Under the pieces are notes generated by a model that saw only the letters and a list, made by a program, of their open reading frames with translations, was not told the DNA's origin and searched no databases. A DNA stretch of 64,000 nt, taken from Elephas maximus indicus (lineage: Eukaryota; Chordata; Mammalia; Proboscidea; Elephantidae). Below, piece by piece: positions 42,061-52,764 of the stretch. The first letter of the stretch is position 1; each line of letters starts with the position of its first letter. The translations under genes and the position numbers were made by a program. The stretch covers positions 75,284,001 through 75,348,000 of the forward strand of contig NC_064838.1 of NCBI RefSeq assembly GCF_024166365.1. The letters are read 5' to 3'.

Positions 42061-43365
42061 TACTGGAAAGTCATCCTGAGTTTTTTTTTTTGATGCCTAC
42101 TGGTACCATTCTGTCCTTTTTTTTTTTTTTATGTTTTGATGTCTGCTGTCTTCAGGACATTCAGTAGTTATTTTCTTCATTTAGCGATTGTAGATCTGCT
42201 TGTTTCATCCTACTTTTTTTTTGTTTTATTAGGTTGTGTCTGAGGTGAGCTGTGCTTCTTTGTTGTTTCCTTGTCTGTGGTCATGATAGTTTTCATCCCA
42301 TTTTCCAATAGCCAGGGCCAACTGCTCAGCTATGGTACAGCAGAGAAGATCCAGCTGAAGTGTAGGTACTGGGATGGGTTGTTTGTCCCGTGTACTAGGG
42401 CCACAATGCAGGACAGGAATCAGTGCTGGATAGGTTCCAGTAGCCCATGCCTGTGCTGGTAGGAGTGCGACTTTCAGCACATGGTGTAGGTAGGAAGAAA
42501 GGAAGGGGGAGTTTTTGATGTGAGTTAATATGGGTATGGGAAAGAGGAGAGAGGAGAGAGAAACAAGAGCCAAAAAGAAAGAAAGAAACAAACAAAATGT
42601 GGTGAGGAAGCTTGCTGTTAGAGTGGAAAGGTGAGAAACTGAAAAGTGGAGAAAAACAAAAAGGAAAGAAAAGAAAAAGGGAAATAGAAAAAAATAAGTA
42701 ACAAAAAACCATGGAAAAAATAAAGAAAAGCCCCCAGGTGTCCCACTAGTGCAGCTGAAAAGACTGAAGAAGTGGCTCCTAGGCTGCACAGTATAGCCTG
42801 GCTAGGAGGGAGTATAGATAGATGTCACACAGTGTTAGTTATTTGGGAGACAGGAAAAGAAGGTATGTATAGAAAGACCAGAACTGAGAAATGAAGACAG
42901 ACAGAAAGGAAAAAAGAGAGAAAAAAGAAATGCTCCCAGGGGCTGCACAGACTGGGGAAGTGGCTCCTAAGACATACAGTGCAGCATGGCTAGAAAGGGC
43001 TCCCATGCCATGAAAAGAAAAACAAAACAAAACAAAACAGCCCAGGAATCCCACCAGTGTGGTGTCACAGACAGCTGGACTGGTTCCGGTTCGGGCTGTA
43101 CTTCACAGCCTTTCAAGAAGCAAAGCTGGCACGTGGAGCCAGGTGTTCAAGAGAAAGGAGGGTGTGGTGGTGGAAGGCACAGAAGTAACCAAAATAAATG
43201 GCAAAAAGCAACATTATCAACAGACACCTGGCAATCAGGGAGCTGGCCAGTGTGGGCGGACTGAATCCAAGCGCTCCAGACTGAAGTAGTTGCCTCTCTA
43301 CCAAGACACTATGGCTGGTGGGGAGCAGAGGAGGCCAAAGGTGGGGGAAAAAGGATGGTTATTAA

Positions 43366-43515
43366 ACCCACCCCCAGTGCCCTCGAGTCGATTCCGACTC
43401 ATAGTGACCCTATAAGATGGAGTAGAACTGCCCCATAGAGTTTCCAGGGAGCGTCTGGCACATTCGAACTGCCGACCCTTTGGTTAGCAGCCAGAGCACT
43501 TAACCACTACGCCAC
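43366..43515 (-). mobile_element. AfroSINE, unit B only, inside L1 5' UTR
   Basis: Antisense: CAGTGCCCTCGAGTCGATTC, CGACTCATAGTGACCCTATA, ending CACTTAACCACTACGCCAC. The target duplication TGGTTATTA flanks it (about 43352 and 43523). Young, private to B. Confidence 0.9.
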
Positions 43516-43546
43516 AAAAGAGTGGTTATTAGGAAAGTGTATATCA

Positions 43547-43716
43547 GCAGTAGATTTCCAGGTCCTTCTAAGCCTGCCTTAGTCTGGAAACTCAGCTGAA
43601 ACCTGTCCATCTAGGGTGACTCTACTGGTATTTGAATACTTGTGGCATAGCTTCCAACCTCACAGCAACACGAAAGCAACCACATTACCACAAACTGACA
43701 TACTTGTGGGGAATTT
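43547..43716 (-). mobile_element. 5' UTR remnant of RTE#1 (unit B)
   Basis: TAGATTTCCAGGTCCTTCTA, GCTGAAACCTGTCCATCTAG, ending ACCACAAACTGACATACTTG, then the TTTTGATT target sequence. It is joined directly to L1 sequence by a B-specific deletion of about 1 kb. Confidence 0.85.
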
Positions 43717-44087
43717 TTTTTGATTAACCAATGAAATATTTTCAGAATGTTTAGCTGTTAAGAGTCAATTCTAAACAAATATTCTGGTTTGTCACATTTT
43801 GGATTCTATTACCCTTTTCCTCCTCCCTTCTCATCACAGTGGTTTGTACCAGGGATGGATTCTGACCTAGGGCAGACACTCCATAAAATGGCCAATCACC
43901 TAAATTTAGTCTACTCTACTCAATTATAAGAGCAAGCTTATTCAAATTTCCTCTTTGAAATTCTGACTAGGTAAGCGGACAGGTTGGATGGAAGAGATAA
44001 AAGTTTGTAGAATACACGAAAGTAGATCCTTTGTCTTGAAAACCAAAGGTACATGCAAGCAGACATTTTGAGAAAACAGAGAACATA
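43717..44087. other. Unique spacer between RTE#1 and RTE#2 (unit B)
   Basis: No gene. Counterpart of 23679-24250 without the A-specific SINE. The minus-strand frame at 43938-44183 runs across a SINE border and is not coding. Confidence 0.5.
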
Positions 44088-44262
44088 GTACCCAAAACCC
44101 AAACCAAACCCAGTGCCGTTGATTCGATTCCAGCTCAAAGCAACCCTATAGGACAGAGTAGAACTGCCCCATAGAGTTTCCAAGGAGCACCTGGAAGATT
44201 CAAACTGCTGACCCTTTGGTTAGCAGCTGTAGCACTTAACCACTATGCCGCCAGGGTTTCCA
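44088..44262 (-). mobile_element. AfroSINE, antisense, unit B only
   Basis: CAGTGCCGTTGATTCGATTC, GCAACCCTATAGGACAGAGT, head end CACTATGCCGCCAGGGTTTC. AGAACATAGTA occurs on both sides as the target duplication. Absent from A and C. Confidence 0.92.
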
Positions 44263-44426
44263 AAGAACATAGTAGAGAGTAAAAATGATCTCCAAAATAC
44301 CAACTGTAATTTTATTATGACATGCAAGAAGTGAAACAACTAATTGCTCCCACCATTCTTTCACGATGAACAGCACATAGGAGATGAACTTTTAGTAGAA
44401 AATGAGTGGAAAACTGTATAATAAGT
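44263..44426. other. Short unique DNA before RTE#2 (unit B)
   Basis: Nothing coding. Compared with A and C it lacks roughly 150 bp, joining GAGTAAAAATGA to ATCTCCAAAATACC. Confidence 0.5.
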
Positions 44427-45729
44427 TATTCTTGTTGTTGTTAGTTGTCCTCAAGTCAGTTTGGACTCATAGTGACCCTATGTGCAACAGAAGGAAACAC
44501 TGTCTGGCCCTGCGCCATCATCGCAATTGATGTTATGCTTGACCCCGTTGTTGCAGCCATTGTGTCAATCCATCTCGTTGATGGTCTTCCTCTCTTTCGT
44601 TGACACTCCACTTTACCAAGCATGGTGTCCAAAGTAAGTGAGATGAAGTCTCACCATCCTTGCCTCTAAGGGGCATTCTAGCTGTACTTCTTACAAGACT
44701 CAATTGTCTTCTTTTGGAAGTGCATGGTGTATTCAATATTCTTCACCTACACCATAATTCAAAGGCATCAATTATTCTTCACCCTTCCTTATTTATCATC
44801 CAACTTTCACACGCATATGAGGTGATTGCAAACACCATGGATTGGGTCAGGCACATCTTGGCCCTTGAAGTGACATCTTTGCTTTTTAATGCTTTAAAGA
44901 GGTCTTTTACAGCAGACTTGCCCAACGCCATACATCTTTTGATTTCTTGACTGCTGCTTCTACGGGTGTTGATTGTGGATCCAAGTAAAGAAATCCTTGA
45001 AAACGTCAGTATTTTCTCCATTTATCGTGGTGTTGATTATTGGTCCAGTTGTGAGGATTTTTGTTTTATTTATGTTGAGGTATAATCCATACTGAAGTCT
45101 ATAGTCCTTGATCTTCATTAGTAAGTGCTTGAAGTCCTCTTCACTTTCAGCAAGCAAGGTAGTGTCATCTGCACAACATAGGTTGTTACCAGATGCCCCT
45201 TTCTTCTTCATGTATTCCACCTTCTCTGATTATTTGCTCAACATACAGATTGAATAAGTAATGGTCAAATGATACAACTTGATGCACAACTTTATTGACA
45301 TTAAAACCTTCAGTGTCCCCTTGTTCTGTTCGAACAACTGCTTCTTGTTCTTTGTGCAGGTAAGCATGTGAGCACTGTTAAGTGTTCCTGAATTCCTATT
45401 CTTTGCAATGTTATCCATAATTTGTTCTGATCCACCCAGCTTAATGCCTTTGCATAGTCAATAAAATAGGCAAACAAACTCAACTTCAAGAACTATATCA
45501 GACAGTGTTTCACCACATTTCATAAAGTTTTCACTGGCTGATTTTTTTCAGAAGTAGATCACCAGGAACTTCTTCCTAGTTTGTCTCAGCCTGGAAGCTC
45601 AGCTGAAACCTTTCCAATATGGTGACTGTGATGGCTAAGCTTGCGTGTTATTGAATAATGGCTGCAAAGCTTTCAGCCTCACAGCAACATGCAAGCCCCA
45701 CGTATGACAAATTGACAGACAAGTGGGGG
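44427..45729 (-). mobile_element. RTE#2: internally deleted antisense RTE (unit B)
   Basis: The 3' tail is at the left, then the RT C-terminal half. The frame at 44960-45220 reads CADDTTLLAESEEDFKHLLM, where the usual YADD is CADD; the frame at 44779-45021 reads QEIKRCMALGKSAVKDLF and ends CESWMINKEG. The jump to the 5' UTR is near 45475, as in A and C. The 5' end is near 45729, followed by TACAATAAGT. Confidence 0.88.
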
Positions 45730-45834
45730 ATACAATAAGTGGTAGGCCTAAATATAACATTAGTTTGCTTAGAAAGCTAAGGTGAGAGCCTTTGAGAACC
45801 TAACCAAAAAAATAAATAAATAAAAAATAAAAAG

Positions 45835-46022
45835 AAAAACTAATCCATTGCTGTTGAGTTGATTTCTATTGACAGCGACCCTATAAGACAGAGTAAAACT
45901 GCTCTACAGGGCTTCCAAGGCTTTGATCTTTACGAAAGCAGACTGCCACAACTTGGTAGATTTCAACCAATGAATTTTCAGTTAGCAGCTGAGCACTTAA
46001 CCACTGCACCACCAGGGCTAAA
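45835..46022 (-). mobile_element. AfroSINE, antisense, longer type (unit B)
   Basis: CATTGCTGTTGAGTTGATTT, GCGACCCTATAAGACAGAGT, GCAGACTGCCACAACTTGGT, ending CACTGCACCACCAGGGCTAA. Orthologue of 25995 and 60525. Confidence 0.87.
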
Positions 46023-46594
46023 TGTGTACTAACAATAGGAATAGAAAGTCTGGAGTTTTAAGTTTAGCCTTGATTGCTAAGAAAAACAGAAGAGTCACTA
46101 CCCCCAATATATCAATTGAAATTCAAAGACATATTTCTGTTGACCTTTCTTCCAGTTCACTAATCCTGCCATTCTACCTAGAAACAGAAAGTCTCAAATT
46201 GTATTTAAAAGTGAAGAAATGAAAAAGCTCTTTGGAATCACTAAATCTGTGGGCAGGATTTGTATATTTTGGGAGATAACTTTCAGATAATCAGGTAGTG
46301 CAATATAGGTCAAATATTTTCTCCTGAAACAAAAAAAAAAAGAAACCTCGCCTGGCACCCAACACCTTCCCAGCTGCTATCTGGGATATGTACATGCTAG
46401 AGGTGGATTAGTGATGTCGTGTGTGCCTGGAGGCTGGAATTTTGGGAGGAGGTAGAGGAAAGGACCCCACGGTTCATTATGCAGACTTTTACTTAATCCT
46501 TGTATATGCAGCCACACACTTCCTAATATTCCCCCACGGTTATATCAGAAATTTTCTAGCTCGATTCTTATCTACTAATGATTATAAAATAAAT
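46023..46594. other. Unique DNA, unit B
   Basis: No gene. Colinear with 26205-26748. Includes an A-run at about 46330-46342. Confidence 0.45.
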
Positions 46595-46795
46595 TTTGCC
46601 CTTGAATCAGTTCTGATTCATGATGACCCCCTGTGTTCCACAGTAGAATTCTTCTATATAGGGTTTCAATGACTGTGATCTTTTGGAAATGGATTGCCAG
46701 GCTTTTCCTCCAAGGCTCCTCTGGATGCATTCGAACCTGTGATCTTTTGGTAATAGCCAGACATTTAACTCTTTGCACCACCCAGGAACTCCACC
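46595..46795 (-). mobile_element. AfroSINE, antisense, diverged (unit B)
   Basis: GAATCAGTTCTGATTCATGA, GTTCCACAGTAGAATTCTTC, ATTGCCAGGCTTTTCCTCCA, ending TTTGCACCACCCAGGAACTC. Orthologue of 26755 and 61440. Confidence 0.8.
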
Positions 46796-47425
46796 TATGA
46801 CTATAAGCATATAATTCTTTCTTAATGGAAGAAATAAGCAATTCATAGTGATTACCTTTTTACAAAAGGATGAGAAAGAGATAATTAGATTTTTTTGCAT
46901 TTTGTACATTTTTGAAGTGTTTGGATTTCCAAAAATTATGCATGCATTACTTCATATTTTCATGTCAACAGAGTCATCCAGATGGTGAAATTATATACTG
47001 TGTTTTCATCTTTTTATGCCACTGTATTATACAAAAGGAAACCATAAGTTCATATTTTAAAAAAAGAACAGCTTTTCTGTGAAACATGAAAGCTATCCAT
47101 AAAAATTTATTTCCTCTCTCATCTAAACTCTCACTGAAATGAAAGTGAAGAAGGAAATGACAAAAAAAAAAAAAAAACTAAACAAAACAGGACATACTAG
47201 TTGCTGAAAGAGTGTCACGCATTTTCCAAAGCATAATGGTAGGTAACTGACTTAGCAGAACAGAGGAAGCTACAAGCACTTGAGGAACGATAGTAAAAAA
47301 AAAAGCAAGTTAGTTCACCTGGAAAGCTCCTGAGATGTTACATGCTTGAAGCATCATGTTTCACAGAATGTAGAGGTGAAACTTACACTGGATTACTGGA
47401 GGGTTATTTTATTTTCTAGGCTATA
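46796..47425. other. Unique DNA, unit B
   Basis: No gene. Colinear with 26961-27612; poly-A at about 47162-47178. Confidence 0.45.
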
Positions 47426-47796
47426 CAGGTGGTCCCAGAGTTATGGGCACTGGACTTACATATAGCCAGTAGTTATGAATGAACCCGCGTAATGCTAATT
47501 ATATTAAAAATTTGAGGTACGTAAAATGGCTCAGAATAACATGTGGGCACTATTGTGTAATGAATATCAAAACATTCTTATTATTAATGTATGATTCTGT
47601 TAAAAATGTTTTAGGGTATCTGGAAGAGTTTCTTTTTTTTATGCTTAGAAAAGTACACTATACACTGTATACTAAGACAAACTTTTGAGTAACCGATGTT
47701 AGATACAAACTGTACCTAACTGTTCCAACTTATTTACAAATTTGACCTAAAAACAGATATAGGAATGGAACTCGTTTGTAATCCTGAGACTGTCTG
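47426..47796. mobile_element. Small Tc1/mariner-type (pogo/Tigger-like) element, unit B
   Basis: Termini CAGGTGGTCCCAGAG and CTGAGACTGTCTG with TA on both sides (47424-47425, 47797-47798). 371 bp, no transposase. Orthologue of 27613-27987. Confidence 0.78.
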
Positions 47797-47837
47797 TATT
47801 CTACACAGCCAGGAGACATCCCTTCTACCCATGATGG

Positions 47838-48168
47838 ACAGGTGTCAGCAGAGCTCATAGACTAAGACTGGGAAGAAAGGTGATCTATTCCTGAAAATTG
47901 GCCAATGAACACCTTATAGATTACAACAGAGTATTGTCTGACTCACATGTTTTGAACATGTCATTAGGAGGGTTCAGTCACTGGAAGAGAACATCATAGT
48001 TGGTGAATTAAATGGCCAGCAAGGATGAAGAAGACCCTTAATGAGATGAATTGGCACAATTATCACAAAAATTGACTTGAACATACCTGCAATTTTGAGG
48101 ATGTTGCAGGACTAGTCAATATTTTGTTCTGTTGTGTATAATGTCTCTATGAACTGAGTTGATTCAAC
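47838..48168 (+). mobile_element. RTE-derived fragment at the B/C junction
   Basis: AAGAAAGGTGATCTATTCCT, GTCATTAGGAGGGTTCAGTC, CCCTTAATGAGATGAATTGG, then TGTTCTGTTGTGTATAATGT and a GAGTTGATTCAACAGTAGTT tail. Orthologue of 28028-28350. Confidence 0.75.
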
Positions 48169-48460
48169 AGTAGTTATCTATCTCTACTGTCTTCTGTCAG
48201 GTTGGCTGCTTATGGGTGATGGGATACATGAAAATATCTACAAAGACTGAGATCACAAGAACAATCTCACACTTCTGTTGTTCACTAATGGGTGTTATGT
48301 CCCAGGCAATGTTTATGGAATACCATGTCAATGGATGACTTAGTCTATAAGCCTCATTCACAGTTGGAGGCACTGTGAAGGCAGAAGGCACAACCTATAT
48401 CTGAAGTATTTATCATTGCAATCCATATCTGAAGAAATAATTTCTATTAAGTATTTATAA
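48168..48460. other. Unique flanking DNA at left of unit C
   Basis: No gene. Colinear with 2912-3190 and 28350-28620; like A it retains the segment around the doubled TATCTGAAG word. Confidence 0.5.
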
Positions 48461-48880
48461 TTAAGGTTACAGACAAAATTAAGGTTACTAATCATCTAAC
48501 TTTCAATAGGGATATTATCATGTATTATCCAGGTAAAATAAATGAAATCACAAGTATCATTTAAAGGGGAAGAGAGAGGCAGAAGAGAAACATGGGGTTG
48601 TGATAATGCAGCAATCATCAAATATATGCAATGTGGCTGACTTTGAAGATTTAGGAAAGGGGTCATGAGCCAAGAAATGTCAGTGGCTTCTAGAAACTGG
48701 AAAATCCTAGAGCCTCCAAAAGAAACACAACCATACTGACACCTTGATTTTAGCCCAGTGATACCTATGTCAGACTTCCAACCTAGAGGACTTAAGACAA
48801 TAAATTTGTGTTGTTATAAGCCACTACACTTGTGGCAATATGTTACAACAGAAGTAGAAAACTTACACAAGACCTTAAAA
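48460..48880 (+). mobile_element. Ancient MaLR LTR fragment (MLT1-like), unit C
   Basis: CAAGAAATGTCAGTGGCTTC, ACACCTTGATTTTAGCCCAG, CAATAAATTTGTGTTGTTAT, ACTTGTGGCAATATGTTACA. Degraded fossil shared by all units. Confidence 0.77.
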
Positions 48881-50229
48881 CATATAGAGTCAGCTCCATA
48901 TGTCCTTGCCAGAACACCAAATCCTTATGTCAAAAATTTTTCTATTTCCAGACTTACACTCTGTCCCCTACACTAACACCTTCAAGATCTTCTCCCATAG
49001 TAATCTTCATTTGTCACCATGTAAATTAGCTGGGTACTGTAATTCCCCATGTAAATCATTTCTGAAAGAGTAAGAATTGTACTTCACTGCTTTGGCTTTC
49101 CTGAGACCTACCCCTGGTTAATGTGTGGAAGTAATGTGATATAGGAGGGAGCTCTAGGGGAGAAAAAATACCACTGTATGACAACTACTTCAGATGAGGT
49201 AATTGCATGGGATCAAGGCAAGGGAAGACTATTTTTTCACAAGGGGAAGCCTACCAAGGAGCTGCAGAAAAACTTTTGGATTCGTGGTTGTCACTTTTCT
49301 CTACAAAATTTTAGCTCCCAGGGTCCTATTCCTTCCTTATCAGGACACTGGTTCCAACAAAGGAAGTCTGCTGAGGCTGCACGTTCAGTCTTCTTTGCAG
49401 TTCTGCCTTGTTTATTATAAAATTCTAACTCTTAGCTACAGCAGAATTTCTGCATTTCCAGGAGACATAATAGATGGAGTGTTTCTGAGGAGACCCTTAC
49501 ATTGGATTAAATGCATACTCTCTTTTTATCTTTTCCTTATCTCGAAATACAAGAAGATATCAGCAAAAAATGAGGCAACTGGAAACTACTACTATGCAAA
49601 TCTTACAATAGCAGAATCAAACTGTAGCTTCTGTAGTCAGTGGTAAACTACTTGGGATGGATTTTGCCTTGAAATTCACAGAAACTAAAAATAAAAAAAT
49701 GTGATGCATATGAAAAAAGATATGTCACCATAATTCATCATAGAATCCCTAGGTCCGTATCTACACAGAAAAATAGATACCCTTTTTCTCAAGCTAAAGA
49801 AATGTCAAAGCTCTTGGTACATAAAACTGATACAAATTTAATAACTTTAATACAATTTACTACAAAAATAAAGTATTCTTAAATAAAAATTTCTGTATGG
49901 ATAAAAATAATAAATTAATTTGAAATTAGATTCTTAATGATTATGTAATTAGAGACTGTGGGTCAGGTGGATAGTGACAAAAGTTGGTATTCAACCTCAC
50001 TGTAGAAACATACATTTCATATTCACATTTCAGTTCTTTCTACTACTCTCTTCTCTGGATTGTACTGAAAACTCACTAAATTTTTATCTGTGACAGAAGA
50101 TATTTCTGTTTCAAAGCCTCAAATTCCTCCTCTAGATTATCACTTTCATTTTTGAAAAGAGAAAATTTACCAGGATAGGAATTTAAGCATATAAACGGCT
50201 AACTGAAATCATAATAAAAACAACAAGCC
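48881..50229. other. Non-coding DNA downstream of the OR, unit C
   Basis: No gene supported. Colinear with 3600-5050. The plus frame at 49203-49646 (147 residues) is not open in A or B and shows no family signature. Confidence 0.5.
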
Positions 50230-50420
50230 AACAACAACAACAACAAAATCCATAATCACGAAGTTGATACCACTCATGTCAACGTCATGTGTTACTGCGG
50301 AGAATTTTTCCATAGGGTTTTTGGCTGTACTCTTTATGAAAGTGATTACCAGGCCTTTCTTCTGTAGTGCTATTGAGTGTATTTGAATGTAAACTTATAA
50401 ATGGTGGAGTGACACCAGAA
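50230..50420 (-). mobile_element. AfroSINE, antisense, diverged (unit C)
   Basis: An ACAACAACAACAACAAAATC start, AATCACGAAGTTGATACCAC, GTTTTTGGCTGTACTCTTTA. Orthologue of 5052 and 30463. Confidence 0.73.
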
Positions 50421-50739
50421 ATCAACATGAAGAAGGACAGCAAAACACCAGATCAAAACTGCAAGTGGTTCTAGTTATCCAAGAGAGTTAGAGAGACAAC
50501 AGTAAAAAATAAAAAGCAATTGGCCTGACATACCTGTTTGCACCTGCTTTTGTCTCTTCCTCTACTTAAAATTGACTCAACACTAACCAGTGTGTGTGTT
50601 TATACTACCCATTTTCCTGAAGGAAGTAGCACTTTTCCCACAAAATAGGATTCTATGAAATCCGCAATAAGAAGATAATATGCTTTGTTGAATTATGGTA
50701 GGTCAATGCAAACTATGAAGAAAGATTTGAAATTTCCAT
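50421..50739. other. Immediate 3' flank of the unit C OR gene
   Basis: No gene. The last 100 bases match A better than B by eye, for example ATAATATGCTTTGTTGAATT. Confidence 0.5.
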
Positions 50740-51672
50740 TTATCTTTGGTCTTCTGAAATCAGTTTCTTGCTCCACAGCTTCCTCATGGCATTTTTCACC
50801 TCAGCATTTCTCAGTGTATAAATCAGAGGGTTAAGCAAAGGTGTTGCAAATGTGTAAAACACAGTTATCATTTTATCCATGGGGAAGGTGGTTGCGGGGC
50901 GTGTGTATATAAATATACAAGGAACAAAGAACAAAATGACTACAATGATATGGGAGATGCAGGTGGAAAGAGCCTTTTTCCTTCCTTCAGCACTGTGGTT
51001 TCTCAGAGAATACAAAATGACAACATAGGAGAACACCAGCAATACAAAACTCACTATACAAATGGCCCCACTATTGGACACCAGTAGCAGGTTGGTCATA
51101 TAGGTGTCTGTACAGGCAAGTTTCAACAAGGGCTGCAAGTCACATAAATAGTGATCAGTCACATTGGGACCACAGAAAGCCGAACTCAATGTCAGAAAAA
51201 TCTGAACTGAAGAATGCACATAAGCCCCTACCCAGGCTACAGCCACCAACACACTGCAGATACACCAGTTCATGATGCTCATGTAGTGCAGGGGTTTACA
51301 GATGGCCACATAGCAGTCAACGGCCACCAGCATAAGGATCAAGATTGCCAGGCAGCCAAAGAAATGAAGTGAAAAGACTTGGATAATGCACTCCCTGAAA
51401 GAGGTAGTGCTATTCTTCAGAAGGGCATCCACAATCATTTTAGGGGCTATGGAAGTAGAGAAGCAGGTGTCTGATAAAGATAAGTAGAAAAGGAAGAAGT
51501 ACATTGGACTCTCAAGTGCCCGGCTGGTCTTGATGGTAACAATTATCAGTGAGTTACCCAACAATGTCCCTAAGTAGAAAAGCAAGAAAAACACAAACAC
51601 TATTTTCCTTTTAACAGGATCTTGTGTCAACCCCAGCAGAATGAATTCAGTCACATTATTATTTACCATCAT
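50740..51672 (-). CDS. OR4C11-like: Olfactory receptor, OR4C (OR4C11-like), open frame with altered DRY (unit C)
   Basis: A 310-residue class II olfactory receptor coding exon. The frame opens at 51699, but the start at 51670-51672 (MMVNNNVTEF) aligns with the other copies; the next codon is also Met. Hallmarks: NVT glycosylation site, [37 protein letters not shown] and the [10 protein letters not shown] tail. The TM3/IL2 motif reads VAVDCYVAICKPLHY, so the arginine of DRY is cysteine. In EL2 the usual LPFCGP is SAFCGP. DCY occurs in some OR4C proteins as I recall (human OR4C12), so it need not be inactivating. The frame is full-length, so function is possible. Odour ligand unknown. Confidence 0.92.
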   Translation of the reverse strand: MMVNNNVTEFILLGLTQDPVKRKIVFVFFLLFYLGTLLGNSLIIVTIKTSRALESPMYFFLFYLSLSDTCFSTSIAPKMIVDALLKNSTTSFRECIIQVFSLHFFGCLAILILMLVAVDCYVAICKPLHYMSIMNWCICSVLVAVAWVGAYVHSSVQIFLTLSSAFCGPNVTDHYLCDLQPLLKLACTDTYMTNLLLVSNSGAICIVSFVLLVFSYVVILYSLRNHSAEGRKKALSTCISHIIVVILFFVPCIFIYTRPATTFPMDKMITVFYTFATPLLNPLIYTLRNAEVKNAMRKLWSKKLISEDQR

Positions 51673-51711
51673 GGTTTCACGAATGAGGAGAAGGTACAAG
51701 TATGAAATCGT

Positions 51712-51745
51712 TTATCTGAAACAAAAAAACAAAAAATGCAGGAAT
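51712..51745 (-). promoter_or_regulatory. Candidate 3' splice acceptor 5' of the OR coding exon (unit C)
   Basis: The minus strand reads TTTTTTGTTTTTTTGTTTCAG with AG at 51716-51717, 43 bases before the start codon. Conserved in position with A (6518) and B (31934). Confidence 0.55.
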
Positions 51746-52319
51746 TAATGTATGGTGGTATGCAACAGTGTGAAATATTTTAAGCAAATTAAGTTGTGGT
51801 GCTATGTGAGAGCCAGTGGTTCTTACTATGTGATGTTATGGGATATTTTGAGCAAAAATAAATATTCCTCATCAGGGACATTCTAGCTGTTGTTTCTTAG
51901 TCGCTTCACCTCTTTGTCCCTCAGTTTTTAGTGACCTCTTCATAGGGTCATTTTAAATCTCAAATCAGCTTATGAAGGATAATTTCCTAAATCACTCTTA
52001 AAATGCAACTCCTTGTTAACTTTTACATGTTTCTGCTCTTATTGATTTGATTTATTTGATAAGTAAAAATTAGGGATATATGATGACAATGTATTATTTA
52101 CTGAATTTTTTTTCACATTCAATACACCTCGGGACCCATGTTTTGCATGGCCATTTTTTCAGGCTGCATTTGGGATATATTTGTCTTTCTTATTGATTTT
52201 AATGTTATAAAGTCACACACTAATCCTGTCCACATAAATAATGTCTTATTTCTACATATATTTATGTATTACATATTAGTGATGCATACTTATATAAAAT
52301 GTATATTATTTATAAATAT
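51746..52319. other. AT-rich upstream DNA of the unit C OR
   Basis: No gene. It keeps the AT patch near 52038 (TTATTGATTTGATTTATTTG) and a small private gain near 51805-51830 (GAGAGCCAGTGGTTCTTACT). Confidence 0.4.
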
Positions 52320-52528
52320 ATAACAAACAAACAAAATCATTGCTGACAAGTCGATTCTACTCATGGAGACCACATGTGTTACAGAGCAGGGCTGCTCAAT
52401 AGGGCTTTTTTGGATGTAATTTTTTACAGAAACAGATTACTAGGATTTTCTTCTGTGATGGTGGTGAGTGGGTTTGAATCTCGAATCTTTAGTTGAGTGC
52501 AAACCGTTTACATCACGAGGGGACCAAA
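52320..52528 (-). mobile_element. AfroSINE, antisense, diverged (unit C)
   Basis: ATTGCTGACAAGTCGATTCT, CATGTGTTACAGAGCAGGGC, degraded head. Orthologue of 7118 and 32505. A SINE tail relic follows at 52612-52650. Confidence 0.76.
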
Positions 52529-52764
52529 AAATATATATCCCCAAAATTACTGAACACTCATTTCCAGGTATTCCACCTTGAAAAAGGAAGCAAGAAACAC
52601 TTATTTATCCCATTGCTGTGGTGTCAGTTCTGAACATAGCAACCCTGTAAACACTTACTACCTTCTAAATAATCTACTTTTACCTCTAACACCTAAATGA
52701 TGTTTAGTACTTGACATATTGTAATAAACATAAATGAATATTCTTTGATAATTTGTAATGAGAT

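Larger units (their letters stand above)
36011..43546 (-). mobile_element. Antisense L1 nested in RTE#1 (unit B)
   Basis: Same insertion as 15157-23063, at the same RTE site. Minus-strand order: 5' UTR remnant about 42100-43546 (interrupted by a SINE at 43366), ORF1 about 41220-42060, spacer, ORF2 about 36950-40790, 3' UTR about 36011-36950. The 5' end and the adjoining RTE were deleted, with the join near 43546. Frames are broken. Confidence 0.92.
28350..48168. repeat. Tandem duplication unit B (intact OR unit)
   Basis: Second colinear unit. Private changes compared with A: loss of about 1.6 kb (equivalent of A 8445-10068); loss of about 2.8 kb (A about 12130-14905), replaced by an RTE 3' piece; loss of about 1 kb across the L1/RTE junction (A about 22530-23520); smaller loss near 44285; SINE gains at 43366 and 44088. 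It shares the RTE-nested L1 with A. Confidence 0.85.

Noticed and set aside
42229-42789. A 186-residue minus-strand frame rich in F, S and L
   Set aside because: It is the complement of a purine-rich L1 5' UTR stretch; composition is low-complexity and A has no matching frame.
49203-49646. A 147-residue plus-strand frame downstream of the unit C OR
   Set aside because: Homologous DNA in A and B is not open in this frame and no domain is recognisable.
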